Part shown: positions 12,288 through 23,029 of the stretch, piece after piece
How positions within the stretch are numbered: position 1 is the stretch's first letter
Layout of the letters: each line of letters starts with the position of its first letter
Assembly: GCA_023846275.1 (NCBI GenBank)
Contig: CM043875.1
Span: forward strand, 9,667,958 to 9,731,957
Length of the DNA: 64,000 nucleotides
Reading direction: 5' to 3'
DNA from: Vanilla planifolia
Lineage: Eukaryota > Streptophyta > Magnoliopsida > Asparagales > Orchidaceae
Translations under genes and position numbers: made by a program
Notes under the pieces: generated by a model
The model's database searches: none
Told to the model about the DNA's origin: nothing
What the model saw: the letters and a program-made list of their open reading frames with translations, nothing else

Positions 12288-12289
12288 GA

Positions 12290-13507
12290 AGGCTATGCTC
12301 GAGTTTCACATTAATCAATACCACTTCATTTATATGTATACACTAAAATTTTTATTTTTTACATATGTTTTTAAAGAAAAATAATTATCATTGCTTGAAG
12401 TTAGTATATAATTACATTATGAAATGCTTATAGATTATCGGCCATAGACGACATAACATACTATGCCAAAGGGACCCAAATGCCCTTGTCTGAACCCCTC
12501 AATAGATTGCAATCATATAAAGACAATAATTCTTAAATGATGTGTTATGATTTAGTTGTTTAGTGCTCTTATTAGAAACATGATGAAATGAAATGAGTGC
12601 ATATTGATTTGAATAATAATATTCTCTTATCATTGAAGTACAAAAATGAGGCCATCTTGGTAGTTGTAAGCACCTAAATGAATAAAATATTCTATTAGAA
12701 TCTTTGAAAGAATATTCTATATTTCTCTAATATCTCTTATTCCTTTTTTTTCTTACCACTCTAGAAAATCTCAGTCAACAATTATGTACTTAACAAATTA
12801 AAAGATAGTTAAGTAGTTATAAGTACATTGATAATTTTGTTTTCACTTATCCAAAGGATATCAATTATGCATTTTGTCTCATATAGTTTTGTTCTTCATA
12901 CACTCATGACACTTGATAATTTGTCATTATTTATCATCTTAATCCAATTGACATAGAATGATTGATAAATTTATGTGTCAACAATAATTTTTAATTAGCT
13001 AAATATATAGACCAATTACAATGGATTGAAATAATGTTATTTATCTTTAGTAATAATATAAAATAATTGGAATAAATCTAAAATCTTAAAAATATTTTAA
13101 GGATTTTTTTATTTCATGAATTTTTCTCTCTTTCTTCTTCCTTCATTCTATGCAAACTTGCATCAATGCAAATATGACAATTTCTTAAAAAAAGCATTTG
13201 AAGATAACAAAAATGGGTTTTCCAAACTTTGAAAAGCCATTGAACATGATAGATGACTTTCATGAATTCAGTTGAAACATTAATCCCTATACAAATACTA
13301 CACAAATTATGTATTTATTAGCTTTGGTTACACAAAAATATCCTATAATAAATTTAAAGTAAAGAATATCAATAAGAATTTGTTCTCCTGTATTTTCATA
13401 CTTGTGAATTTGTCTCATTGTTCATATATTAAGGGTAAAACAATGAAAAGATAAGAGTAATATAGAATTGTAGGTCAAGTCACTTCACCAATGTAATTGA
13501 GATATTA
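12290..13507 (-). repeat. 5' LTR stub of element D and unassigned flank
   Basis: The first 60-70 bases (12,295-12,360) match the 3' LTR end near 7,060-7,125. Beyond about 12,400 no convincing similarity to the other LTR is visible, so the 5' LTR is truncated or replaced. The rest of the block up to the copia LTR at 13,510 is AT-rich with no recognised feature. Confidence 0.4.
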
Positions 13508-13509
13508 AC

Positions 13510-15070
13510 TTGTGTTATAAATATAATAAGTATTATGATGTTTGCACAAGAGGAGGGATGAATAATAAAATTTTGCAAAACTAACAGACTTATGAGTAAG
13601 AATATAACTTTGCAAAAATCTTTTTGTCAATATTCTTGAGTTTTTCTTTAAATCTCTCGTTAAGTTTTCGAAAGACATTTTGTGAAAGGTATAATAAACC
13701 AAAGTCGAAAATATTTAGGTTGTTTGATCCTAAACAAAAAATTCATGTTGACCACCGCCAACAAAAATCTATGATTATGGTAGAAGATCAAACAAAATGA
13801 TCACAAAGGGATAAATAAAAGAACCTAAAAGAGTACCAAAAAAATGAACAAAGCTCAAGAAACAAAATTCTACAACCAAATAAATAATTAAGGAGACACA
13901 CTAAATTGGTATGAGTTTGCTTATAAAGGATATTTTCACCTATCGTAATGAAGAACTTTGTTTAAGAGATGAGACCTGATTAATCAAAGAAGCCTCTAAC
14001 ATCGATAGTCCTTTAGATTGATCACCAAGTTTAGATGTGATATTCAAGTGTAAATTCTTTCAAATGGTTTTCAATTTTTCATTTGTGTTTTCTTAACATT
14101 TTTAGGTGATTTTTTTACATATTTGATTCCTTCAAAATTGCTCCAAGACATTCATAATGACTCTTTAATGGCTACATGAAAATTTCTAAAATATGGTCAA
14201 AGTAGCCATTATAACTTCCATATGTTATACAAATTATACATTTAATATGGCACACTATATATTTAGCCTTAACATATCTTATCTTTAATAAAATATCATA
14301 TGTAATCCTCAAGAATGGGCAACTTGGGCAAGATTTTACGAACATAATATATGTGAGGTTACACGTACGTTATGTGAGACTTGCATACCATACATGAAGT
14401 GACAACATACCACAAGTTAGGTACATTTCTAGGAATTTTAAAGAATGAAGTTTAATGGTTTGAACACCTATAAATACCTCTTAAAATTTAATGCAAGCTA
14501 TATGTAAAATAAGTAGCTTTATGAATGTAATATAAATGATTTAACAAGATTTGGAGCAAATGATCTCTTCAATTTTGAAAGCTAGTCATAATGTATATTT
14601 TTAAAGTATATATACAAATGAAATTTATGTATGAGAAAACCTTTGATCGGTGAAAAAGTTCTTAGAAAACTTTTAATGTGAATTTCACTCATGCTAAAAT
14701 ATTTTGCATAAAAACTTTCTTAAAAACTTTTAATGTGAATTTTACTTATATTTAAAATATCACATGTTTAGTTAATAGTGCCATATATATTAATAGTGTA
14801 AATCAAATAAAAACAACTCCATAATGAGCATTACTTCGACTAGTATCTCAACCTATTTACTTTTGCCAATTTTTCCCAAATTTCATGTCTAGGCTAATTA
14901 TGTTATCAATAAACATCTTTCCAATAAGCTCTTTGAAGATAGAACAATTCAAGAAATTCATCAAGTAAGATTAAGAGGCATGGTAAAAAAATACTAAAAG
15001 AAAAAACATTAGATCATAATTAAGATGATTGTTTTTTTTCATCAAACCAATCATGCAAGCACCAATGGTT
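13510..15070 (-). repeat. 3' LTR of copia element G
   Basis: This LTR aligns with the right copy over its length. Shared segments include ATGATCACAAA...GAACCTAAAAG near 13,800 and 18,096, GGTATGAGTTTGCTT / GATATGAGTTTTCTT, CTATAAATACCTCTTAAAAT at about 14,469 and 18,700, and AAAACTTTTAATGTGA at about 14,667 and 18,929. Unlike the right copy it carries no TRIM-like insertion: positions 13,528-13,543 keep the uninterrupted site. Confidence 0.75.
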
Positions 15071-16129
15071 CCATAATCCCACATTTTGATATTTCAAAAA
15101 TAAAAACTAAATTTGAAAAAAAATATATATATAATAAATATAATTATAAATTCAAATTGTTTGCATAAATTGCATTCAAAGCAATTTAACATCATTTTAA
15201 GGAGACATTTTATTTTGTATTTCAATATTTTCTTCTCTCCCTTTTTGTCATCTACCAAAAAGGTAAATTAAAATGTTTTGTTGTTCATCTTATAGTAAGA
15301 AATTTTTAAGGCTAAAGGTTCAATTAAGTTCTCTCACATTTTCGTAAATTCAATTTTCTCTCTTGTACTTTCTTTTAACATTCAATATTTAATGTTTATG
15401 AAATCAAGTTTTAAATCTAAATTTTATTTACCTCTTAAAAGTTATGATATCCCAAAATTAGTTCATGAGAGCATTTAACATTCTTCCTTAAGGTTTTCCC
15501 CCTTCTTGATTAAATTGGAGGAAGCCTGCACATAATGATAAGTTTCAAGATTTTGGTTTCAGGACCCAAATGGACTTGGGCTTGACTAACCTAAAATTAA
15601 TTATTTTATAATTTATTGGCACATTGATATCACTTTTTTTAATCCACACAATTAAAAGATACTTAGAATGAATATTAGCTATAGTCTTGCAATCCTTAGA
15701 AATGTCTTTTTCTGATGCCATCATGGCAAGATATAGATGACATGACATAAACATTTTCAAAATTCAAAAAATTGTTATTGTGATATGTAATATTTTTGTA
15801 AATGTGATAAGAAGTAAAATAATATGAATATAATTTTTGAAATAAAAAAAAATGTTTTAAGTTTTTTCATTCTCTATGATAGATTTGGCAAGCTAGTCTT
15901 TAATAGTTTTCCATTCTTATAGAAATCTTTGATTTTTCTTATTAAGAGATTCACATAACCACAAAAAATTTAATATGCTCCTTTTTCAAAAAATTTTATT
16001 TTTAAATGCATTAATTAAGTTAACTAATTTTTTTTTAATTTACTAAGAAAGAATTCACTTCATACTTGCTTGAAATTGACTATATGGAGTAACTCCTTGT
16101 TACCTTCATAGTTTTTTCCTTGTCCTTCC
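15071..16129. other. Interior of element G downstream of gag
   Basis: No protease, integrase or RT motif was found on either strand in this kilobase, where the whole of pol would be expected. A pyrimidine-rich patch (about 15,225-15,265) reads on the minus strand as a purine-rich AAAAAGGGAGAGAAG run that could be an old PPT-proximal segment. The frame at 15,545-15,760 is not recognised. Confidence 0.45.
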
Positions 16130-17000
16130 TAAATTTTATTTTATTTTTTTTAATTTTTTGTCCACTAACTTTGAACTATTAAGAAACGTATGCCTTAGCT
16201 CACCTTCACTTCTTAAATTTACATGTAACACATTATTAGTAATTTTGTTTAAATTTTTAGGTAGCAATTCTAAGTCAATATTGTTAAACAAACCTTCATT
16301 ATTTGATGAACATGAGTTGTTCCTCAATGTAATGTTATATTATTTCTTTCTATGCTTGGGCTCTAACTCCTCTCTTCTCCTTGTCATCTTGATGTCATTA
16401 GCTATGGGATCACCAGGTAGCATATCCAAAGCGTGATGGTCCAAATGTTTGGTTGCTTTGATGCCACAAAAGGAGCAAATTTCTTATGTAGCAACCAAAG
16501 AACTTTCCTTACTTATTTAGCATTAATAAAATCTTTTCCAAGATTTAGCTTTAATAAAATCTTTTCCAAATTTGAGAGATTGTTTACAATTATAGTTAAT
16601 CTAGTAATCATATTTTTAATAGACTCACCATTAGTCATACAAAATAACTTTAAATCATGCATAAGAAAAATAATTTTAATTGGTTAATTTCTTTATATGT
16701 GACCTCATGTTTTTCTTACACCTCATGGGCTGATCTAGGATTCATAAATATCAAATTTAGTGACTAATAATCAACAATGAAAGTTGTTCAAAGCTTTATA
16801 ATTGAGTTAAACTTTGTACTTTTCTTAAGGTGATAGTTGACATTTAGACTTTTTTGGCAAACTCATTACCAACCTTCTAGGTAGGAAATTTGAAAGGATT
16901 TTTACAAATGTTCCATAATTAAAGATTTATAAATTCATGAAAAAATTATAATTGATTTTTTCAATAAAAATAAAAAAATACTCTTGAATAAGAAAGGATG
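16130..17000 (-). pseudogene. gag: Element G gag remnant, UBN2 (copia) type
   Basis: On the minus strand an N-terminal segment (about 16,840-16,690) reads KFNSIIKL..TTFIVDY..SL and SAHEV...HEVTYKEIN. This matches the copia gag pattern of a-L-(Y)..-A.-D.....-V....-A.-E-I-W...-L...H-E-G. The core (16,690-16,430) reads MHDLKLFCMTNGESIKNMI then TRLTIIVNNLSNLEK, VRKVLWLLHKKFAPFVASK and ..-I. This matches the UBN2 consensus (y-.-L-F-.-M.-.-G-E-S-I..M..-R-F..I-.-N.-L..-L-G-K ... V-.-K-I-L-R-S-L-P.-.-W..-K-V.-A-I). RREELEPKHRKK follows. The open tail 16,136-16,327 (63 residues) is the continuation and shows no recognised zinc knuckle. A 28-bp duplication at 16,517-16,572 shifts the frame. Confidence 0.82.
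16517..16572 (-). repeat. 28-bp tandem duplication inside gag of G
   Basis: TTAGCATTAATAAAATCTTT... (16,517-16,544) is repeated immediately (16,545-16,572) with about three mismatches. Because 28 is not a multiple of three, the duplication breaks the gag frame. It repeats the segment encoding the KDFINAK-like residues. Confidence 0.85.
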
Positions 17001-17093
17001 AAACTCCCTCTTCAAACATAGAATATTCTTTTACAATTGCATGAGACATTGCAAAGATCATTTTCTAAGATTTTTAGTCTCTAAAAAGAACTA

Positions 17094-17105
17094 GTTATGA
17101 TACCA
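17094..17105 (-). other. Primer-binding site of element G
   Basis: The minus strand reads ATCAAG then TGGTATCATAAC, a mutated initiator-Met PBS. It lies between gag and the right LTR, fixing the element as minus-strand. Element H has the same TTCAAG-TGGTATC junction. Confidence 0.75.
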
Positions 17106-17127
17106 CTTGATTGAAATGAAGCACTAA

Positions 17128-17400
17128 TGTAACACCTAAGACATAAAAGGGATGAGGGTGATCATTAGGTGATTTCTTAAGAAAGAAATTATTAGACAAA
17201 GAGTAGCTCTTAATAAGGTTCTATATGAAGTAGAAGGATAAATAGTTTCACATCAATTACTAAGAGATTCGCTATTTGTGTCAATAAAAGATGTTATGAT
17301 TTTTGGATGTCGAGACTTCTTTTAAGGGTAAAACCCACTTTGGTTGGGATAGGACAACCCAAGAAGATACTACTTTGGTATAGTAAGATAGGATGTCACA
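17128..17400 (+). repeat. TRIM-like element, 5' LTR
   Basis: This terminal repeat runs from TG at 17,128 to CA at 17,400. It is estimated at roughly two-thirds identical to the 3' copy, so the element is old. A TATA box is not obvious. Confidence 0.78.
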
Positions 17401-17402
17401 TT

Positions 17403-17414
17403 TGGTATTAAAGC
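17403..17414 (+). other. PBS of the TRIM-like element
   Basis: TGGTATTAAAGC differs from the initiator-Met PBS TGGTATCAGAGC by two transitions (C to T, G to A) and starts two bases after the LTR. A weak purine run (AGTAGAAG, 17,456-17,463) ten bases before the 3' LTR could be the PPT. Confidence 0.75.
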
Positions 17415-17472
17415 TATACCCTTTACTAGTATGATATGTTTTTTAAAATAACCAAGTAGAAGCAACTGTGCC

Positions 17473-17744
17473 TATAACACTTATGACTATAGAGGATGGG
17501 GAGTGATTATCATGTGATGTCTTAAGAGAGAAATCACAAGATAAAAAGTAGCTCCTAGTAAACTTCCAAGTAGGTGGGTATAAGGAAGACTAGTTAGCAT
17601 CAGTAATTGAGAGAATAATTCTTGCATTTATATAAAATGTCATGATCTTAAAATGAGATGTATTTTGAGAGTAAAGCCCAATTATGTTGAGATGGAGCAA
17701 ACCAAGGGCATAATAACTTGACTTAGTGAGACTAAGATGTCAAA
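17473..17744 (+). repeat. TRIM-like element, 3' LTR
   Basis: This repeat is collinear with the 5' copy. The terminal TG has become TA and the terminal CACA has become CAAA. Confidence 0.76.
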
Positions 17745-18829
17745 GCTAGAATGTTTATATAAGAAAGGGTGAATTATAACTATTTACAAAGTTAAAAAAC
17801 CCAAGCATAATAATATATGAAGTTGTTTTATCAATACTCTCGAATTATTCTTCGAAACACTTATCAATTTTGTAAAGATAATTATGTAAGGAGATGAATA
17901 AACTAAAGATACCATGAAATTTAAGTAGTTTAATCTCAAATATTAGATGAATGTCCATCCCTAATGATAAACGTGTGAGCTCATAACCTTAATGATTTTT
18001 TTAAAAGCATGTGGGTTAAACCTTCTCACCAAGAAAATTGACTTACTAATCACTAGGTCAAAAGACTTTACAATATTTGGCATAAGACCAAGAAAAATGA
18101 TCACAAATGATTAAATACAAGAACCTAAAAGTGGTACCAAAAAAATAAATTTCAAGTTACAAAATATTACATTCAATTAAATAATCTAAGAGGCAGATTA
18201 AATTGATATGAGTTTTCTTGGAAAGGATATTGTCACTTAAATTGATGAAAAACTATGCATAAATGGTAAGATGTGATGAAAGGATGCTTCTCTCTTTAGC
18301 CTTAGGTTTTGGATTTATCTCTAAGTTTAAAAGTGATATTTAAGTGCAAATTCTATCAAATGATTTGCATTCTCTCATTTGTACTTTCTCATTATTTATA
18401 AGTAATTTTATAAGCATTGATTTCTTTGAATTGAAAAACATCCCTATTGACTAAGAAAAGTCTTCAAAACTAGCCAAACTATCATAGTAGATGTATACAA
18501 GATGCAATATAACTCTAGCATTGACTTATCATACATAAAATAGATGTATCATATACAATCCTTTGGAATTGGTATCTTGGGTGATGCTTCATAGATATAT
18601 TGTATGTGAGTTGTCACATATGATATGTAGAACTCATGTAATATACATCATGTAAATTTTTAGAGATTTTAAAGAATGTGTTCTAAAAATTTATAAATCT
18701 ATAAATACCTCTTAAAATATGGTGTAATTTAGATATAATATAGTTAGATCTTTATAATATAAATGATTTAATATGATTTAGAAAAAATTATCTCTTTAAT
18801 TTTAAAATCAAGTCATGAATGTAGATCAG

Positions 18830-18832
<3 letters not shown>

Positions 18833-18874
<42 letters not shown>
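18833..18874. repeat. (TA)n microsatellite, about 42 bp
   Basis: An uninterrupted TA run in the right LTR of element G. The left LTR has a short AT-rich stretch at the same place (about 14,605-14,615), so the expansion happened after insertion. Confidence 0.95.
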
Positions 18875-18876
<2 letters not shown>

Positions 18877-19290
18877 AATGAGATTTTTGTATAAAACATT
18901 TTATGATGTGTGAAAAACTCTTTCTTAGAAAACTTTTAATGTGAGTTTTACACATATTCATGATCTCATCTATTTAGTATTTATTGCTGATGATTATTTT
19001 TATATGTTCTTGATCAAAAGCAAATAAAAAGGACACCACAATATACACTCAATTAACCATTATGTCATATTGATTAGTATGTCAAATTTTCTCAAATTCT
19101 ATGTTTGAGCCAATGAGTTTATCTATGAATAGCTTTTTAATGAATTCTTTGAGTTACAAAATAATGCTCCAAAAAATTTACTAAATAAGCTTAAAAGGCA
19201 TAATTTTAAAATACTTTCAAGAAAAATATTAGATTATAATCAAGATTATTTTATTTTCATCAAGGTAATTACACAATAACCAAGTGTTCA

Positions 19291-22276
19291 ACAACTTGTT
19301 GCTTCTTACATGAGTATATGTTTCACCATGCTTTATTCTATAGAAAGCAAAAGAGAAGTGAAACTTGTACTTCTTAAAGTGGTATTATGGATTTTAACTA
19401 TCAAAATATTATTTGCCTTCCCATCAAGGAAGTGACGACATCTTACAATATATCTATTGCTTTAGTAAGAACGAAAGTGGAAAAAGAGCCCTCATATATT
19501 GTTTACTTGAACCATGAAATGGTTATTGCCACTTGCACCAAATTATCAACTAACCAACACCCCTCTTTGTATCACTGAATGACTGAATGGTGAGCAACTT
19601 CAAGTCAATGGCAAGCAGCCAATGAGTATGACATTTCTCAGTTTCACATACAATGAAATAAGTCTTAAGTAAGAGAGAAGTAAAACTTATGTATTTTAAT
19701 GTGAAATTTGAAAATAATTTATCTTAGTTTTTTGAGTTAACCTTTATGAAAGTTGCATGTCTTATAATTGGTTATTTATTTGATTTTAAAATGATAATAA
19801 AAGTGAGAACACATTTTTAAAGTACTCCATTTAATTGTAACTACTCATATCTTAATTACTGTTAATAGCAGTTAACAAGACTCGGTTGGCAATACCTAAT
19901 GTGCTATTACCATCAATATTATCTGCTCATCTTCAACGCATAGGGGTAAAAGGATGGAAAATGACATTAACATTTTAATCAATAAAATATAGGAATTAGA
20001 AAAAAAAAGAAGAATAAGACATTGTCATATGAGTAAATTGAGTTTCTCACTTAAGAATTATTTTTTATTTCCATTTTTATAATTAGACAATCCAGCCCCA
20101 CATTGAAGTTTTTTCAATTATTGTTAACAATTTTTCAACTTGCCCATCTCTATCAATATTCACTATTGTTCTCCATTAAATCGTCACCTTAATATATCAA
20201 TTCTTCAACCAATATTTAAGTAATATAAATTTCATAAAAATAACTATTAAGGCAATTTATTTAGTGATATTATCATATAAATCACTATTATATAAAATTT
20301 TAAATATTTTATTTACAATCTTAAAAAATATTATTAAAAAAATATGATTTATCTTGCAAAATGATATTTAAATGTCACACAAATTTGAACAACAATTAAA
20401 TGTTAATTACATTGATTTAAAAATAAGAATGAAAGTTATTTAGATAAAACTAAATTAAATGATAAAAAAAATATTGATAAATAGTCTATATCATTTATAT
20501 ATTAAAATAATCATACATACAACTCAAATGTTCGCTACTTGCAGCTAACCTCTCTTAAAATTTAATTAATTAATATGCCCATGTCATCAAAATTGTTCGT
20601 AGGTTAATTGCCCCAAGTAAAATGGCAGCTAATCAGAGAGGAGATCCACTTTGTATTTAATGGCTTGCTCTGTGTCTGCATGCCTTTAAACCCATGTGAG
20701 AGTAATAATATAGGCAGACAATATATTACTTTGGCCCAAATTGCTGGTCGAGTCTGTGTCATTTACATCCGAGTTAGACTTTTTATTATTCTATATATGT
20801 TTCACATTAATATTGCATACGGTTGACTCGTGTCAACAGAAAACACGTTGACTTCTATATATCAAATTTCTCAAAAAATTAAATATTTAATTAAGCTCTA
20901 TGAGTTAAGCCCGTGACCTTTTCTTCCATGCATAAGCCATTTGTCGATCGATGGAAGTGTATCATCGGAATTCATTAAACATTGGGTTTGTGTCAATTTA
21001 CATTTACTTGGCCATGCCAATGCCAGCAGATAAAACTCAACAAAAAATATATATATATAAAAACTTATCATGAAAAATAATTGTACTTGAATGAAAATTA
21101 ATTCTTCAATATTTTTTTTGGGCATTTTTTTCGGTTAAAATACAAAGAAAATTTTACTAATTAAATTTTCAAAACATTTGTCATGAAATGTTTAGTCACA
21201 CAATATTTTAATATCCATCATCTTTTTAGGAAAGGAACGACGAGAGTCGGAAGGCGTTTAGGACAACAAAATCTTGATCAGCCGATTTAACTTTTGTGGT
21301 ATGATAACCATCCGAAGAGGACGTTAAATTATTTATTTGGATGTCAATATTTAAAAAGCGTTTGAAAAGATATTTCGTCGTGTTTGGCGGAAGTGCACAC
21401 ATATTTAGTTACAAATGGAAAGAAGTATAGAATAAAAAATGGTTTATGATTTTTAAAATGTACTTTTGCTCAGTCAATAATTAATCAATCAAAGACAACA
21501 GCAATAGGCAATCCTCTGTACGAATCTTGATGCACACTTACTTAAAGTTGACGGTTCATAATTGAATTGCAATTTAACAGAAAAGCCCATATGTAGATCA
21601 CCCATATCGAGTTGCACAAAGAGACATCCATGGAGCCCGATTGGTAGTTTAATTTCAACAATCTTGGATTTATTATGTTGGGCATCTAAACTATGTTTGG
21701 ATTTAAACATTAAATCATGTTAGCTTGGCTTAAAATAAAATCTCAACTAATAGTTAACCTAAATTAAGACTTATGTTGGTTTAAATCCTCTAAGATGATT
21801 GTATCTTTATTACTCTTATCTTTCCACGATGATAAATGAATATAAAATGACAATGATCCATTTATAGGAATAATTGAGATTATTAGATGCTTTTCACTTC
21901 TATAAATGTTGTCTTTGATTCTTTCTTGTCTAGACCAATATTTCAACAACAATGATATTATTTTATTTCAATCTTCCCATTGCATTTTGTAGGCACTCAA
22001 TAGAACAATATGCAATTATAGTTAATCATTTACTTGTGATACTCCAGCCACAATGCATACATGTTTGATTTTGATGGACAATAATAATGTGTCATGACAA
22101 ATCTTAATAAAAGAAGGTCATCAATATGTAATAATAAATAGGTTAATAGTTTTCTAACAATAGAAATAGGATCGTAGTACATGGTTTTGAAGCTGATTTA
22201 ATTGTAAAAATGTAGAAATACATCGCAATGAATTACAAATTTTCAAGAAGATATATAAAATTGTTGACTCTTGTCA
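19291..22276. other. Unassigned block, possibly low-copy DNA
   Basis: No transposon motif, RNA gene or protein family was recognised here. The texture differs from the surrounding LTR decay: it contains mixed-composition stretches (20,600-21,130 and 21,230-21,720), some with CpG (for example CGACGAGAGTCGGAAGGCG at about 21,239) that are rare elsewhere. Frames at 19,387-19,578 (+), 20,608-20,826 (+), 20,898-21,125 (-) and 21,489-21,710 (-) are 60-75 codons long. They show no family resemblance, so I do not call genes. A decayed low-copy sequence is possible. Confidence 0.35.
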
Positions 22277-22608
22277 TCTCATAAGTAGAAGTTGTTAGAG
22301 GAGAAAGATTTGGTCATATCACAAATGAAAAACAATCAATTTTATGGGAGAAAATCATGATGTTATTTTTGCACCACCCATAAGAGTTGTATTATTACAA
22401 CCCTTATGTAGTCTCTTATATTCTCATCGTTAATATCTACAACCTAAGTAGTACCCCTTTTTTGCGAGTTGTCTTCTTTGTGATGTTTAAAAGCAAAGAT
22501 TTGTATTCATATGTTGAAAACAAGTCATGTTTATAATGCCTTCCTATGAAATTGTGAAATATGCACTAAACTACAATTATGTTTTCTTAAAAACTACATA
22601 AAAAAGGC
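22277..22608. repeat. Repeat S1, left copy
   Basis: This block is repeated in the same orientation at 25,796-26,123. Shared segments include GGAGAAAATCATGATG, TAAGAGTTGTATTATTA, GTCTTCTTTGTGATGTT / GTCTTCCTTGTGATGTT and TTTTCTTAAAAACTA. No coding motif was recognised. See the S2 pair for the permuted order. Confidence 0.82.
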
Positions 22609-23029
22609 TTCATTTTCTTGAGAATTTTTAATATTCCTTTAAAATCTCATAGGTTCACTATGATATTTTGAAATATGAGTGTGATGATGGTTTTAAAACT
22701 CTTATTATCTTTGCCAACTTGTATTAATCATTAATTTCACCAATTATTAGAGCACTTAAGTAGGAGATGAGAGCATTTTTTTAGATGGAGAGTGAAGTAT
22801 TAGCATAGTTTCCTTTGTTTTCATTCAATTCTAAATTAGCACTTAGTCTATGATACCTTAATGACCATTGTTTCAAGCTTAACAAATGCATAATGTATGA
22901 CACTAATCTTTCATGCATAAACATCTATACAAATGCACCCTCCATTATTTCATAATGGATGTCTATTCATCCATATTACCACTTTATTCTATGCATTTTA
23001 GTGTGATAGCGACATTTCATGTAGTGTAA

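Larger units (their letters stand above)
7024..12360 (-). mobile_element. Element D: internally deleted Ty3/gypsy element
   Basis: On the minus strand the order is PBS (12,277-12,287), gag (12,150-11,200), integrase (10,770-9,190), PPT (9,055-9,070) and 3' LTR (9,053 to about 7,040). The RT and RNase H, expected between gag and integrase, are gone; only about 430 bases remain there. A short 5' LTR stub right of the PBS matches the left LTR over about 60 bases. Integrase C-terminal motifs of the HVFLK..-KGV and YEEK type place it near the Tekay/Del chromoviruses. Confidence 0.78.
17128..17744 (+). mobile_element. Miniature LTR retrotransposon (TRIM-like), no coding capacity
   Basis: Two direct repeats of 273 and 272 bases flank an interior of only 72 bases. 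The first starts TGTAACACC and ends GATGTCACA. The second starts TATAACAC and ends GATGTCAAA. They share blocks such as TGTCTTAAG/TTTCTTAAG, AGTAGCTC and GGGTAAAACCCA/GAGTAAAGCCCA. The interior begins with TT and TGGTATTAAAGC, an initiator-Met PBS. The five bases outside, ACTAA and GCTAG, look like a target-site duplication with two transitions. There is no room for any protein, so movement must have used enzymes of another element. It lies inside the 5' LTR of element G, near that LTR's end, in opposite orientation. The size class fits TRIM/SMART elements. Confidence 0.82.
13510..19290 (-). mobile_element. Element G: Ty1/copia element with pol deleted
   Basis: Two direct repeats of about 1.5 kb (13,510-15,070 and 17,119-19,290, the second interrupted by a 617-bp insertion) flank a 2-kb interior. 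On the minus strand the interior shows a PBS next to the right repeat, then a UBN2-type gag, and no pol. This is the layout of a minus-strand copia element with an internal deletion. The gag type and the ATCAAG-TGGTATC junction resemble SIRE/Maximus-like elements. The LTRs are strongly diverged, so the insertion is old. Confidence 0.75.
17119..19290 (-). repeat. 5' LTR of copia element G (interrupted)
   Basis: The LTR resumes at 17,750 after the TRIM-like insertion and aligns with the left LTR to about 19,290. With the insertion (17,128-17,744) and one target-site copy removed, its end matches the left LTR at 13,528-13,543. A TA microsatellite (18,833-18,874) is private to this copy. Confidence 0.72.

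Noticed and set aside
17128..17744. Cassandra-type TRIM carrying a full 5S rRNA domain
   Set aside because: Only a loose resemblance to the 3' end of 5S is visible and there is no space for the upstream A-box region; kept as a low-interest finding only.
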